From an uncultured Clostridia bacterium (GTDB taxonomy: Bacteria; Bacillota; Clostridia; Oscillospirales; Ruminococcaceae), in assembly GCA_947628655.1 (NCBI GenBank), contig CANRAS010000017.1, positions 1 through 44,518 of the forward strand: a DNA stretch of 44,518 nt. The letters run 5' to 3'. The notes beneath the pieces are model-generated. The model had not been told where the DNA came from. It did not search any database and saw nothing but the letters and a program-made list of their open reading frames with translations. A program made the translations under genes and the position numbers. Of this stretch, positions 15,441-23,691 are shown piece by piece (positions within the stretch are counted from its first letter, which is position 1; each line of letters begins with the position of its first letter).

Positions 15441-18290
15441 ATGTTAAATCTGATTATAATTCTGGAATGGCTCGCCATAGCGCTGATCTGCGTCGGGATT
15501 GTCTTACTTCTGAACGGTGAGGGCGCTCACGAGCAGAAATTGCTGATTTTCATTCTGTGCGGTTCGCTCGTGCAGAATTTCGGGTACTTGCTCGAAATCC
15601 TCGCGCCCGACGTGCAGTCCGCAGTGACGGCGGCGAAGATTGAGAACGTAGGCTCGGCGTTTATGCCGCTGTGCTTTTGCTGGTTTATCTATGAGCATTG
15701 CGATGTTCAAAGACCGACAAAACTTCTCGTCGCGCTCGGCGGGATAAGCTGTCTGGTACTGCCCGCCGTGTTCTTCAATTGGAACGGCTTGTTCTACAGC
15801 GGTTATGAATGGGTTCCGAGCGACTTGGGGTTCAATTACCTGTCGCTGTCATACGGTCCGTTGTATTATGTGTTCTTGACGACCCGCATTATTATCCCGT
15901 ATTTGCTGTGTATGATAACCCTTCTGCGGGCTATCTTTACACATTCGGACAAGGCGGTCAGACGGCAGTATCGGATATTCTTTATCGTGTCGTCCTTGCC
16001 GTTTGTGATGATGATTGTGTTCGTGTTCAAGCTGTCGAATGTGTTCGACCTTACTCCGCTTACAATGGCTATCGCAATAGCAAGCGTAGTGATTGTCGTG
16101 TGGAGCAAGCGCAATTATGATTTCAGACACCTAGCCGCGGAAAAGGTTCTTGAGGGCTTGGGCGACGGCGTTGTCGCGCTGGACGACCACGACAGACTGA
16201 TAAGCTACAATCAAGCCGCGACGTATATTTTCCCCGACCTGCCAAGTCACAAGATAGGAGAGAATATCCGCGTTGTAGAGGGTTTCCAGGAAGAAATGCT
16301 CGACGAGAATATCCCGCGCAGTTTTTCGATAAACGGACAGCACTATGAATGTCACAGCAAGTACATAACCGACGAGAGCGGGCGAAAACTCGGCTGCGTT
16401 ATGCTGATGCTCGATATGACGGATATTAAGGCGTACATAAACGAGATAAAGCGCGTGCGCCAGCAGGCTGAAAAGGCGAACGTCGCAAAGAGCGAGTTCT
16501 TGGCGAATATGTCGCACGAGATACGCACTCCGATGAACGCGATAATCGGGCTTAACGATATTATTATGGAGGAATGTGAGGACCCGCAGATTTATTCGCA
16601 CGCAAAGGACGTTCAGTCCGCCGCGCGAAATCTGCTTGCGATAATAAACGACATTCTCGACTTGTCTAAGGTCGAAGCGGGCAAAATGGAACTTGTCTGC
16701 ACGGATTATCACTTGAAAACCATCATTGATGAAACCGTAGGTATGATGGATATGGCGGCGTCAAAGCGCGGATTGGTTCTGAAATACGACTGCGACACGT
16801 CTATCCCGTGCTGTTATTACGGCGACGAGGGGCGCATAAAGCAGATACTGATAAATATTCTGAACAACGCGATAAAGTTCACGACCGAGGGGTTTGTACA
16901 CGTGCAGGTAAAGGGCGAACCCGTCGGCGACGAGGAACTGATTACCGTGCGCGTTGAGGACACGGGCTGCGGTATAAAGGAAAGCGATTTAGGCAAGATT
17001 TTCGACGACTTCCGTCAGGTTGACTCCAAACGAAACCGCTCTGTTGAGGGTACGGGTCTGGGTCTTGCTATAGTAAAGCACTTGGTGGAACTTATGAAAG
17101 GCACTATCAAGGTGGAAAGCGTTTACGGCAAGGGAACTGTAGTGACGTTTACTATCCTGCAGAAAATCGTCGATCACCGCAGTATAGCGGAAGTACCCGA
17201 ACTTCAGCAGGCAGACGCCGAGGGTACGGAGGCGTTCACCGCACCCGACGTGAAAGTACTCGTCGTGGACGACAACGCCGTCAACCGCAAGGTGGCGCGC
17301 GGTTTCCTCAAAAGCTACGCGCTTGACCTCACCGAGGCGGGCAGCGGGCAGGAGGCTATAGATTTAGTCCGCGCGAACAAATACGATATTATCTTTATGG
17401 ACCATATGATGCCCGTAATGGACGGCATAGAGGCGGCGGAGATAATACGCCGCGACTGCGGAGAAAACGGCACCGCGCCCGCTATAATCGCGCTTACGGC
17501 GAACGCTATGGAGGGTACGCGCGAACGCTTTCTTGACAGCGGATTTCAGGATTTCGTCCCGAAACCGCTCGACCGCAAGGAACTCGGCAGGGTGCTTATG
17601 CGGTGGATACCCGAAGAACGCAGGCGCGCCGCCGACAGCGAACAGTCCGACGAGCGCTTAGACCCGAACTTCTTCAGAATAGAGGGCATTGACATCGGCG
17701 CGGCGTCGCGGTATTTTGTCGGCACGAACGAAAGTTTCGAGGAACTTCTCGAACTTTACTGCATAGACGGACAGCGCAAAAAAGACCTGCTGTGCGAATT
17801 GTCGGGGACGGATCTGGAGAGTTACTGCGTTGAAGTCCACGGGCTGAAAAGCGCGTCGGCGAATATCGGCGCTATGAAAGTTTCAAATATGGCGCGGGAA
17901 CACGAAAACGCCGCCCAGCGCGGCGACGCGGATTTCATCGCGATGAACTTTCCCCGCCTTTTGGAAACATACGAAACGCTGTTATTAAACATAAGGCTGT
18001 TTTTAGACAGCCACAGCACGCAGGATAACTCAGAGAAACTTCCCGCGCTCTCTCACGCGGATTTGCGAAAGCAGACGGACGCCGCGCTAAGACAGCTTGA
18101 GTGTTTCAAGTCAAAAGAGTGTATGGGGATAGTCGAAGAACTGTTAAAGCACGAACTTCCAAAATACGCCGAGGAAAGTCTAAAGGGTATTCACGAACAG
18201 TTAAAGCTGTTTGAGGACGACAACGCGGAGGCGCTTTTGAAAAAACTTTTGTGTATAATAGACGAGGAGGAAACTTTGAATGATAACTAG
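15441..18290 (+). CDS. Hybrid sensor histidine kinase with 7TM sensor, receiver and HPt
   Basis: 949 residues. The first 220 or so residues are a run of hydrophobic helices like the 7TM N-terminal module of some Firmicute kinases. A PAS-like segment follows (LDDHDRLISYNQAATYIF). HisKA has the phospho-acceptor His at about 359 in NMSHEIRTPMNA, and the HATPase has N, D-x-G and GTGLGLAI boxes. A receiver domain has Asp at about 654 (FMDHMMPVMDG). The C terminus is an HPt domain with His at about 800 (VHGLKSASANIGA), then a helical tail. The chain can therefore run a full His-Asp-His relay internally and pass phosphate to a separate receiver. The next gene overlaps by 11 bp and encodes one. Confidence 0.92.
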   Translation: MLNLIIILEWLAIALICVGIVLLLNGEGAHEQKLLIFILCGSLVQNFGYLLEILAPDVQSAVTAAKIENVGSAFMPLCFCWFIYEHCDVQRPTKLLVALGGISCLVLPAVFFNWNGLFYSGYEWVPSDLGFNYLSLSYGPLYYVFLTTRIIIPYLLCMITLLRAIFTHSDKAVRRQYRIFFIVSSLPFVMMIVFVFKLSNVFDLTPLTMAIAIASVVIVVWSKRNYDFRHLAAEKVLEGLGDGVVALDDHDRLISYNQAATYIFPDLPSHKIGENIRVVEGFQEEMLDENIPRSFSINGQHYECHSKYITDESGRKLGCVMLMLDMTDIKAYINEIKRVRQQAEKANVAKSEFLANMSHEIRTPMNAIIGLNDIIMEECEDPQIYSHAKDVQSAARNLLAIINDILDLSKVEAGKMELVCTDYHLKTIIDETVGMMDMAASKRGLVLKYDCDTSIPCCYYGDEGRIKQILINILNNAIKFTTEGFVHVQVKGEPVGDEELITVRVEDTGCGIKESDLGKIFDDFRQVDSKRNRSVEGTGLGLAIVKHLVELMKGTIKVESVYGKGTVVTFTILQKIVDHRSIAEVPELQQADAEGTEAFTAPDVKVLVVDDNAVNRKVARGFLKSYALDLTEAGSGQEAIDLVRANKYDIIFMDHMMPVMDGIEAAEIIRRDCGENGTAPAIIALTANAMEGTRERFLDSGFQDFVPKPLDRKELGRVLMRWIPEERRRAADSEQSDERLDPNFFRIEGIDIGAASRYFVGTNESFEELLELYCIDGQRKKDLLCELSGTDLESYCVEVHGLKSASANIGAMKVSNMAREHENAAQRGDADFIAMNFPRLLETYETLLLNIRLFLDSHSTQDNSEKLPALSHADLRKQTDAALRQLECFKSKECMGIVEELLKHELPKYAEESLKGIHEQLKLFEDDNAEALLKKLLCIIDEEETLNDN

Positions 18291-18699
18291 AAGAGGTGTG
18301 AAGAAAAAGAAAATTCTTGCCGTTGACGACGCGGCTATCATTCTTCAAAGAATAAGCGATATTCTAAGCAAGGATTACGAGGTTATCACGGTAAATTCGG
18401 GTTCGAGGGCTTTGCGTTATCTTGAAACCGATAAACCCGACCTTATTCTGATGGACATTCGTATGACCCCGAAAGACGGCTTTGAAACCCTGCGCGAAAT
18501 ACGCGAAATGGACGACCGCGCCGATATTCCCGTGATAATGCTGACGGGCGTTGAGGATAAGCGTTTCGTCGTCGAGGGGATAAATCTCGGCATATGCGAT
18601 TATGTGCTGAAACCGTTCGCGTCGGGCGATTTGCTCGAACGCATTGAACGGGTATTCAAGGGAGAAAAGGACGCGCAAAAGCTGAAAAACGGAGGATAA
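18280..18699 (+). CDS. Single-domain response regulator
   Basis: 139 residues, one CheY-like receiver domain. Acidic pair DD (16-17), phospho-acceptor D59 (LILMDIRMTPKDG), Thr in MLTGVED and Lys in YVLKPFASG are all present. There is no output domain. A basic MITRRGVKKKK leader precedes the domain. The start overlaps the kinase gene by 11 bp, with GAGGAGG upstream, so translation is probably coupled. It is the natural partner for the HPt of the upstream kinase. Confidence 0.9.
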   Translation: MITRRGVKKKKILAVDDAAIILQRISDILSKDYEVITVNSGSRALRYLETDKPDLILMDIRMTPKDGFETLREIREMDDRADIPVIMLTGVEDKRFVVEGINLGICDYVLKPFASGDLLERIERVFKGEKDAQKLKNGG

Positions 18700-18702
18700 T
18701 CA

Positions 18703-19173
18703 ATGGAAAAGGCTCTTACCAAAGATACGCTCGAAAAAATTCTCGACGGGGCTATACGCGATGTGACGGAGCAGACGGCAGGCGTACAGCTTGTCAAGGA
18801 ACAGCAAAATCCTTTGGGCGACAACATCTGCACGGTTCATATCACGTTCGACAAGGGATTTGACAAGGGGCTTATTCTCTACGCCGACACAAGCCTGCTT
18901 ATGCGAATGGCGCAGAATACGTTCCACGATGAAAACATTTCGCGCGAGGATTTAGAGGAATTTGGCAAGGAATATTTCAACGTGCTTTGCGGGAAAGTTG
19001 CGGGCGCGCTGTTTCGTGAAACTCAGACCGCCGCGCATTTCAGCCCGCCGACGTTTTACAGCGGGCGGTTTTTCCCCGAAAGCCGCGAGGCGGTGTTTGC
19101 GCTGACTTACTCCGACGGCAACAGCGACGGCGCGGCGATAGTACACTACAGAAAAGGCAGCGCGGAAGAATAA
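18703..19173 (+). CDS. CheX-like CheY-P phosphatase domain protein
   Basis: 156 residues. The middle region (EDLEEFGKEYFNVLCGKVAG) matches the CheC/CheX/FliY helix, where E90 and N93 form the E-x-x-N dephosphorylation motif. CheX-family proteins dephosphorylate CheY-type receivers. The ATG follows GGAGG, which overlaps the end of the upstream regulator gene. It sits between two receiver genes, either of which could be its substrate. No flagellar or other che genes are in the window. Confidence 0.75.
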   Translation: MEKALTKDTLEKILDGAIRDVTEQTAGVQLVKEQQNPLGDNICTVHITFDKGFDKGLILYADTSLLMRMAQNTFHDENISREDLEEFGKEYFNVLCGKVAGALFRETQTAAHFSPPTFYSGRFFPESREAVFALTYSDGNSDGAAIVHYRKGSAEE

Positions 19174-19208
19174 CATACGATTAATTCCTGAAAGGAGAAA
19201 ATATAAAA

Positions 19209-19571
19209 ATGAGCAAGAGAATTATGATGGTTGATGATTCAAGGCTTGTGAAAGTTCAGCTTGAAGAGGCGTTAAAAGGCACGGAATACGAGATAGTGTA
19301 CCACTCCAAAAGCGGCGAGGAGGCTGTCGAGCAATACCCGAATATAAACCCCGATTTGGTGACAATGGACATAATTATGGGCGGTATGGACGGACTTGAC
19401 GCGGCGGAGATAATCCTAAAATCCGACCCGAACGCGCGTATCGTTATGGTAACGTCCCTAGCCTACGAGGACACGATAGAACGCGCCAAGGCGATTGGAG
19501 TTCGCGGGTTCGTGGATAAGCCGTTTAATAGGGAACAGCTTTTAAAGGCGTTCGCGGAGGCGTTAGCCTGA
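19209..19571 (+). CDS. CheY-like single-domain response regulator
   Basis: 120 residues, a minimal receiver. DD (9-10), D54 in VTMDIIMGGMDG, Thr/Ser in MVTSLAYED and Lys in VDKPFNRE are in place. It resembles CheY proteins of Firmicutes and has no DNA-binding domain. GGAG precedes the ATG. It is the last gene of the kinase-receiver-CheX-receiver cluster. A TTGCCCGCC/GGCGGGCAA hairpin followed by TTTT begins 40 bp downstream and could terminate the operon. Confidence 0.9.
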   Translation: MSKRIMMVDDSRLVKVQLEEALKGTEYEIVYHSKSGEEAVEQYPNINPDLVTMDIIMGGMDGLDAAEIILKSDPNARIVMVTSLAYEDTIERAKAIGVRGFVDKPFNREQLLKAFAEALA

Positions 19572-19610
19572 TAGTTGATAGAGAATAGTTGTTAGTAATT
19601 AGTAATAGAG

Positions 19611-19635
19611 TTGCCCGCCGTAGGCGGGCAATTTT
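19611..19635 (+). terminator. Possible intrinsic terminator within a repeat arm
   Basis: Perfect stem TTGCCCGCC (19611-19619) / GGCGGGCAA (19623-19631) with a 3-nt loop followed by TTTT. The same hairpin occurs in the element near ilvE, so the repeat arms may double as terminators. Confidence 0.5.
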
Positions 19636-19682
19636 AGATTGTCTTTAAGTCAATACGCCCCTGCAACGTCCGTGAGGTTTGG

Positions 19683-19852
19683 GTGGCTCAACTCAAGCGC
19701 CCCATTCCCTTATCCCGCATTAGTTTACCGTCCCGCGTCAAACGCGCCCTTACCGCCCGTACCGCGCCGCTGCCCGACCGCCCGCAATTCGCCTGACGGC
19801 GAATTAACGGCGCTGTCGCGCCGTTGTTTTGCGCTTTGCGCAAAACGCGGGC
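19683..19852 (-). repeat. Cloverleaf intergenic repeat, copy 4
   Basis: GCCCGC (19780-19785) and GCGGGC (19847-19852) close three hairpins. It is nearly identical to copy 2 in opposite orientation. Confidence 0.85.
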
Positions 19853-19979
19853 TAGGTTGTCTTAAAATCAATACGCCCCTGCACCGCGGTGCAGGGGCAT
19901 ATTAATTAAAGGACAATCTAATCGTCCGCGAGAGCGGACACATTATACTATTCACTGTGCATTCTTAACTATAAACTGT

Positions 19980-21368
19980 TTACAGCGGAACGAACACAAT
20001 ATCTCCGCCTTGAACAGTCGCGCGAACTCTGTTCTCCATAGAATTAACTTTAAGTATCGACGAGTTTATTCGGAGCGTTACTCCGGGGTAAATTATCCGC
20101 TTTACCGAAACATACAGGTTCTGCATAAGTTTCAGCGCCTCGTCTATTTCCTCTATACGGCGCTTGTTCGTGCGGAGTTGATTTAGCAGGCGCAGACGGT
20201 TGCGGCGCGCCTCGGTCTGCATTTGCTCGCGTTCGGGCGAGAGTTTGCCTTTCTTTGCGTAATCCGCCAGAGTAACCAAAATCTTGCCAAGCTGGTCTGT
20301 CTGCTCGTTCATCTGCGCGTCCTCTTTTTCAAGGCGTTCGCGCTCCTCGGATAATACCGCGTTGTTGCCCAGCGTTACTATCGTCTTTGTGTAGTTCTCC
20401 GAACCGATAACGGACGCTTCAACGCCGTTCAGCGCGGTGAACTTACCGCCTACCATAACGCCCTTTCCCGACGCTATTATCCTGTCGGACGCGAAAATCT
20501 CACCGCCTACGAACGACTGACTTTCAACATTGCCCTTAGCCGTAATATCGCTGTTCTCGCAAAATCCGACCTTGACGTTCGCCTTGCTTTCTATTTTTGA
20601 ATTGATAACGCCGACTTTTACGGAAATATCGCCGTCCGCAATTATCTCCGCGCCCGTCACAAGTCCCATAATCGTTATGCTCCGCTTTGACGCAACGCGA
20701 AATCCCTCGAAAACACCGCCCTTTATCGTGATGTCGCCGATGAAGTCGATGTTTCCGCTTGACACGTCCACGTCGCCGTTTATGACGATTTTCTCCTCAA
20801 CGACAAACGCGCCGTTTTTGAACACGAGGTTGCCGTTTATCGAGGCGACGATTTGAGTATCGTCGTTTATAAGTTCCGTACCCGCGCCTACGGTGTAATT
20901 CGCGGGAGAGCCTACTTTCTGCGCAACGGGCATACCCGTAATATCCATACCCGGTTCGCCCTCGGTCGGGAACGTAATCTCCGCTATCGGAGTTCCCGCC
21001 GTGATGTTGTTTATAAGCCCCAAGTCCTTGAAATTCACAACGCCGTGTTCGTCCTCAACGGGAGCGACGTGTTTATCCTTTGCGAAGTAATATTGTATAG
21101 TACCGTCGATACCGTCCTGCGGGGGTTCCCACCTTGCGGCGCAGATATTTTCGTTATACCTCTGCTGTTCGACCGCCATTTTGATATTATCGTCGAGTAT
21201 TCCGAACGTGACAAAGTTCTCCTCCAGCGCCTGATAGACCTTATCGAGCGTTATCCCCATACCGCCGTTTTCGGGGTGAGTGAACGAAACGAACGCCGCC
21301 GTACGGTTCGGGTCTATAGAAATTTCCACCACGGAGCTTTTCGGTATTTTATTCTCAAAATTTGACAT
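19980..21368 (-). CDS. FapA/DUF342 family protein
   Basis: 462 residues. The central part (about 95-330) shows the right-handed beta-helix pattern of DUF342: GEPGMDITGMPV, NGNLVFKNGAFVVEEKIVINGDVD, GNIDFIGDITIKGGVFEGF, then repeating short strands ending in GGEIFASDRI. The C-terminal third is a charged coiled coil (EERERLEKEDAQMNEQTDQLG, NKRRIEEIDEAL) ending in a beta segment. FapA proteins are cytosolic and are linked in some bacteria to polar flagellar assembly or signalling, but the molecular role is unclear. It converges on the phosphorelay cluster. A promoter is present at 21438-21466. Confidence 0.85.
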   Translation of the reverse strand: MSNFENKIPKSSVVEISIDPNRTAAFVSFTHPENGGMGITLDKVYQALEENFVTFGILDDNIKMAVEQQRYNENICAARWEPPQDGIDGTIQYYFAKDKHVAPVEDEHGVVNFKDLGLINNITAGTPIAEITFPTEGEPGMDITGMPVAQKVGSPANYTVGAGTELINDDTQIVASINGNLVFKNGAFVVEEKIVINGDVDVSSGNIDFIGDITIKGGVFEGFRVASKRSITIMGLVTGAEIIADGDISVKVGVINSKIESKANVKVGFCENSDITAKGNVESQSFVGGEIFASDRIIASGKGVMVGGKFTALNGVEASVIGSENYTKTIVTLGNNAVLSEERERLEKEDAQMNEQTDQLGKILVTLADYAKKGKLSPEREQMQTEARRNRLRLLNQLRTNKRRIEEIDEALKLMQNLYVSVKRIIYPGVTLRINSSILKVNSMENRVRATVQGGDIVFVPL

Positions 21369-21437
21369 ACGCGCCTCTCTTTCTGTACAAGAACGGAAAA
21401 CTTACGTTTCCGCGAGAGTACAATAATCCTTATACAA

Positions 21438-21466
21438 ATTATATCATATCCGAATACGTTTTGCAA
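21438..21466 (-). promoter_or_regulatory. Promoter of FapA/DUF342 gene
   Basis: Minus strand TTGCAA (21461-21466), 17 nt, TATAAT (21438-21443). The transcription start would be about 60 nt before the ATG. Confidence 0.65.
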
Positions 21467-21573
21467 CACCGCGCGGAAAATTTAGGCATTTCCTACAAAA
21501 TACACGCGCGTTATTCTACAAATCGGATAGATTTTACCAAAGATGATACGGCGTTACGCTCCCGCGTAACCTA

Positions 21574-21744
21574 GCCCGCGTTTTGCGCGGAGCGCAAAAC
21601 AACGGCGCGACAGCGCCGTTAATTCGCCGTCAGGCGAATTGCGGGCGGTCGGGCAACGCGCGTACACGGGCGGTGCAGGCGCGTTAATACGCGGGACGGT
21701 AAACTAATGCGGGATAAGGGAAAGGGGCGCTTGAATTGAGCCAC
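21574..21744 (+). repeat. Cloverleaf intergenic repeat, copy 5
   Basis: GCCCGC (21574-21579) and GCGGGC (21641-21646) close three hairpins. The first loop is GGA instead of AAA, while its 9-bp stem is unchanged. Confidence 0.85.
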
Positions 21745-22081
21745 GCCGAACGCGCGGTAAAGCGAACAACGTTTTGACCCGCAGACAATCTAATCCGCGC
21801 CCGCAAGGTAGCGGCAGGACGCCGCTGCCGTTTCGCCCAAAGTCGGCGCACGATGCGCCGACAGCAAAGCGAAACAGGGCGCACCTTATACTATGCACTC
21901 AGCACTCTTAACTTTAAACTGTTACAGGGCGCTTGAATTGAGCCACGCCGAACGCGCGATAATGCGAACGACGCGCTTACCTAAAAACAATCTAAAATTG
22001 CCCGCCAACGGCGGGCAACATCGAGCAATCCGCGACAGCGGATTGCGAACTAATCTCTAATAACTATTCTCCAGCTACTTA
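21745..22081. repeat. Repeat modules downstream of metAA
   Basis: Holds GACAATCT (about 21783), module F copy 3 (21830-21875), a TGCACTCAGCACTCTTAACT-type arm (21893-21920), a second partial cloverleaf tail (21926-21960), a TTGCCCGCC/GGCGGGCAA hairpin (about 21999-22019), an AATCCGC/GCGGATT hairpin and a CTAATAACTATTCTC arm. No gene is visible. Confidence 0.75.
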
Positions 22082-22101
22082 ATCTTCCGTCTGCCCCGCC
22101 C

Positions 22102-23043
22102 TCAAAAATTCTCCGCAACGTGCTTGTTCACGTCCTTGCTCAAATCGAACGGCGTTGTCTGGTAGACGTAGTAGTTCAGCCAATTTGTATAAATCAGCGC
22201 GGAGTGCGCGCGCCATTTCAGTACGGGCGGTTTTGACGGGTCGTCGTCGGGGTAGTAGTGGCGCGGTATCTGCGGGTTAAGTCCCTTTACCAAATCGCGG
22301 CGGTATTCGGTGTCGAGCGTTTCCGCGTCATATTCCGAATGTCCCATAATGAAAAACCTGCTCCCGTCCTCACTTCCGACGGCGTAAACTCCCGCCTCGT
22401 CCGAAATCGCCATAAGCCGTAAATCGGGGACTTTCAGAATATCCTCCGCGCGGATTTCCGTGTGCCGTGAATGGGGCGCGAAAAACACACTGTCGAACCC
22501 GTGGAACAGCCGCGCTTTCGGGGTCAGCAGTCTATGCTCGAATACTCCCGAAATCTTCTGCGGCACGGGGTATTTTTTTATTCCGTAGTGATAATAAAGC
22601 GCCGCCTGCGCTCCCCAGCAAATATGAAACGTCGAATGAACGTGGTCGGTCGTCCAGTCCATAATACGGCAGAGTTCTTCCCAATAGTCCACTTCCTCGA
22701 ACTCCATTTGTTCTATCGGCGCACCCGTGATTATAAAGCCGTCGTACTTTACGTCCTTTATATCGTCAAACGTTTTATAGAACGCTATCAAATGTTCCTG
22801 CGGGGTGTTCTTCCCTTGGTGCGTTGACGCTTGTATAAAGTCAACCTCGACTTGCAGAGGGCTGTTTGACAAACTCCTCAAAATCTGCGTTTCGGTGACT
22901 ATTTTAGTCGGCATTAAATTCAGTATTCCTATTTTCAGCGGTCTAATATCCTGGTGCAAGGCGCGGTATTCGGTCATTACGAAGATATGTTCTTTTTCGA
23001 GTACACTCTGCGCAGGCAGACCGTCGGGGATTTTTATAGGCAT
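22102..23043 (-). CDS. metAA: Homoserine O-acetyltransferase (MetA family)
   Basis: 313 residues, normal for MetA-type homoserine acyltransferases. The enzyme acylates homoserine in methionine synthesis. The catalytic Cys is C142 (FHICWGAQ), and His/Glu of the triad are H235 and E237 (MGHSEYD). Residue 111 is Glu (GAPIEQMEF). In this family Glu at 111 has been linked to acetyl-CoA and Gly to succinyl-CoA, so an acetyltransferase is predicted. AAGGAAG precedes the ATG and a promoter lies at 23077-23105. No SAM riboswitch is visible here, unlike at metK. Other methionine/SAM genes lie 8-12 kb away (metK, metF). Confidence 0.93.
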   Translation of the reverse strand: MPIKIPDGLPAQSVLEKEHIFVMTEYRALHQDIRPLKIGILNLMPTKIVTETQILRSLSNSPLQVEVDFIQASTHQGKNTPQEHLIAFYKTFDDIKDVKYDGFIITGAPIEQMEFEEVDYWEELCRIMDWTTDHVHSTFHICWGAQAALYYHYGIKKYPVPQKISGVFEHRLLTPKARLFHGFDSVFFAPHSRHTEIRAEDILKVPDLRLMAISDEAGVYAVGSEDGSRFFIMGHSEYDAETLDTEYRRDLVKGLNPQIPRHYYPDDDPSKPPVLKWRAHSALIYTNWLNYYVYQTTPFDLSKDVNKHVAENF

Positions 23044-23076
23044 TTGTACATCTTCCTTTCCGTGGCGGGTATCTCT

Positions 23077-23105
23077 ATTATACTACATTTGGTTGGAAAA
23101 TGCAA
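23077..23105 (-). promoter_or_regulatory. metAA promoter
   Basis: Minus strand TTGCAT (23100-23105), 17 nt, TATAAT (23077-23082). The leader is short, about 30 nt, leaving no room for a riboswitch. Confidence 0.7.
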
Positions 23106-23123
23106 GTGCTGATTTAAGTTGTT

Positions 23124-23400
23124 TAGAGAATAGTTATTAGAGATTAGTTCGCAATCCGCTTTGCGGATTGCTCTAGGTGTCCGCCTACGGCGGACTGATT
23201 AGATTGTCTGCGGGTCAATGCGTTGTTCGCATTATCCCGCATTAGTTTACCGTCCCGCGTATTAACGCGCCTGCGCCGCCGTGTACGCGCCGTTGCCCGA
23301 CCGCCCGCAATTCGCCTAGCGGCGAATTAACGGCGCTGTCGCGCCGTTGTTTTGCGCGTTGCGCAAAACGCGGGCTAGGTTGTCTGCGGGTCAATGCGTT
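23124..23400. repeat. Repeat element with cloverleaf copy 6
   Basis: Starts with a TAGAGAATAG arm (23124-23133), then GCAATCCGC/GCGGATTGC and TCCGCC/GGCGGA hairpins, then AGATTGTC. The cloverleaf core is inverted at 23229-23376 (GCCCGC 23303-23308, GCGGGC 23370-23375) and lacks the usual GTGGCTCAATTCAAG end. On the minus strand its third loop is GCTA, with stem unchanged. Confidence 0.8.
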
Positions 23401-23429
23401 TCTGCGCCGACGGCACGGGTTGGGTGGCT

Positions 23430-23618
23430 TTAACCTGATGTGTCAGCTTTTCGGCTCAAAGACCCTTTTTCCGCGCGCCGAAGTTTCGACAGCTGTTCCG
23501 CGGTAAGTTCGGGGCTGTCATCATCAAACACAATCGGGCGTTCTTCCATAGCTTTAAGCATTTTCAGCTGTTTCTCGGAGGGCGGTTGCTTTAAATCTAT
23601 TTCCTTTCTAACAATCAT
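23430..23618 (-). CDS. Small protein of unknown function
   Basis: 62 residues starting MIVRKEIDLKQPPSEKQLK, with an acidic middle (FDDDSPELTAEQLSKL). The ATG at 23618 follows AAGGAG at good spacing, which supports real translation. A longer upstream in-frame start lacks such a site. Its N-terminal pattern recalls short antitoxin-like proteins (BrnA-type) of Firmicutes, but no toxin gene lies beside it, so this is weak. The last residues run close to the neighbouring repeat element, and the C terminus may have been altered by it. It may be cotranscribed with the two membrane proteins upstream. Confidence 0.5.
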   Translation of the reverse strand: MIVRKEIDLKQPPSEKQLKMLKAMEERPIVFDDDSPELTAEQLSKLRRAEKGSLSRKADTSG

Positions 23619-23691
23619 AATACATTCTCCTTCGGCTTGATAGTGATTAGTATGTATATCTCCCCGCCGACGGCGGGGAGAACACTGTTTA

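Larger units (their letters stand above)
19579..19978. repeat. Modular inverted-repeat element after the phosphorelay cluster
   Basis: 19579-19921 is an inverted copy of 10642-10984; I find only two mismatches and no gaps over 343 bp. It starts with TAGAGAATAG and ends after GACAATCTA. A TCCGCG/CGGACA hairpin and a CTATTCACTGTGCATT-type arm then lead up to the FapA stop codon. No credible gene is seen. Confidence 0.85.

Noticed and set aside
15130-15447. 105-codon plus-strand open frame upstream of the hybrid kinase
   Set aside because: It spans the decayed hairpin array, the kinase promoter and repeat fragments, and has no plausible ribosome binding site or protein-like composition.
21362-21574. 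70-codon plus-strand open frame starting inside the FapA gene start
   Set aside because: It covers the FapA promoter on the other strand and ends in a repeat; it has no ribosome binding site.
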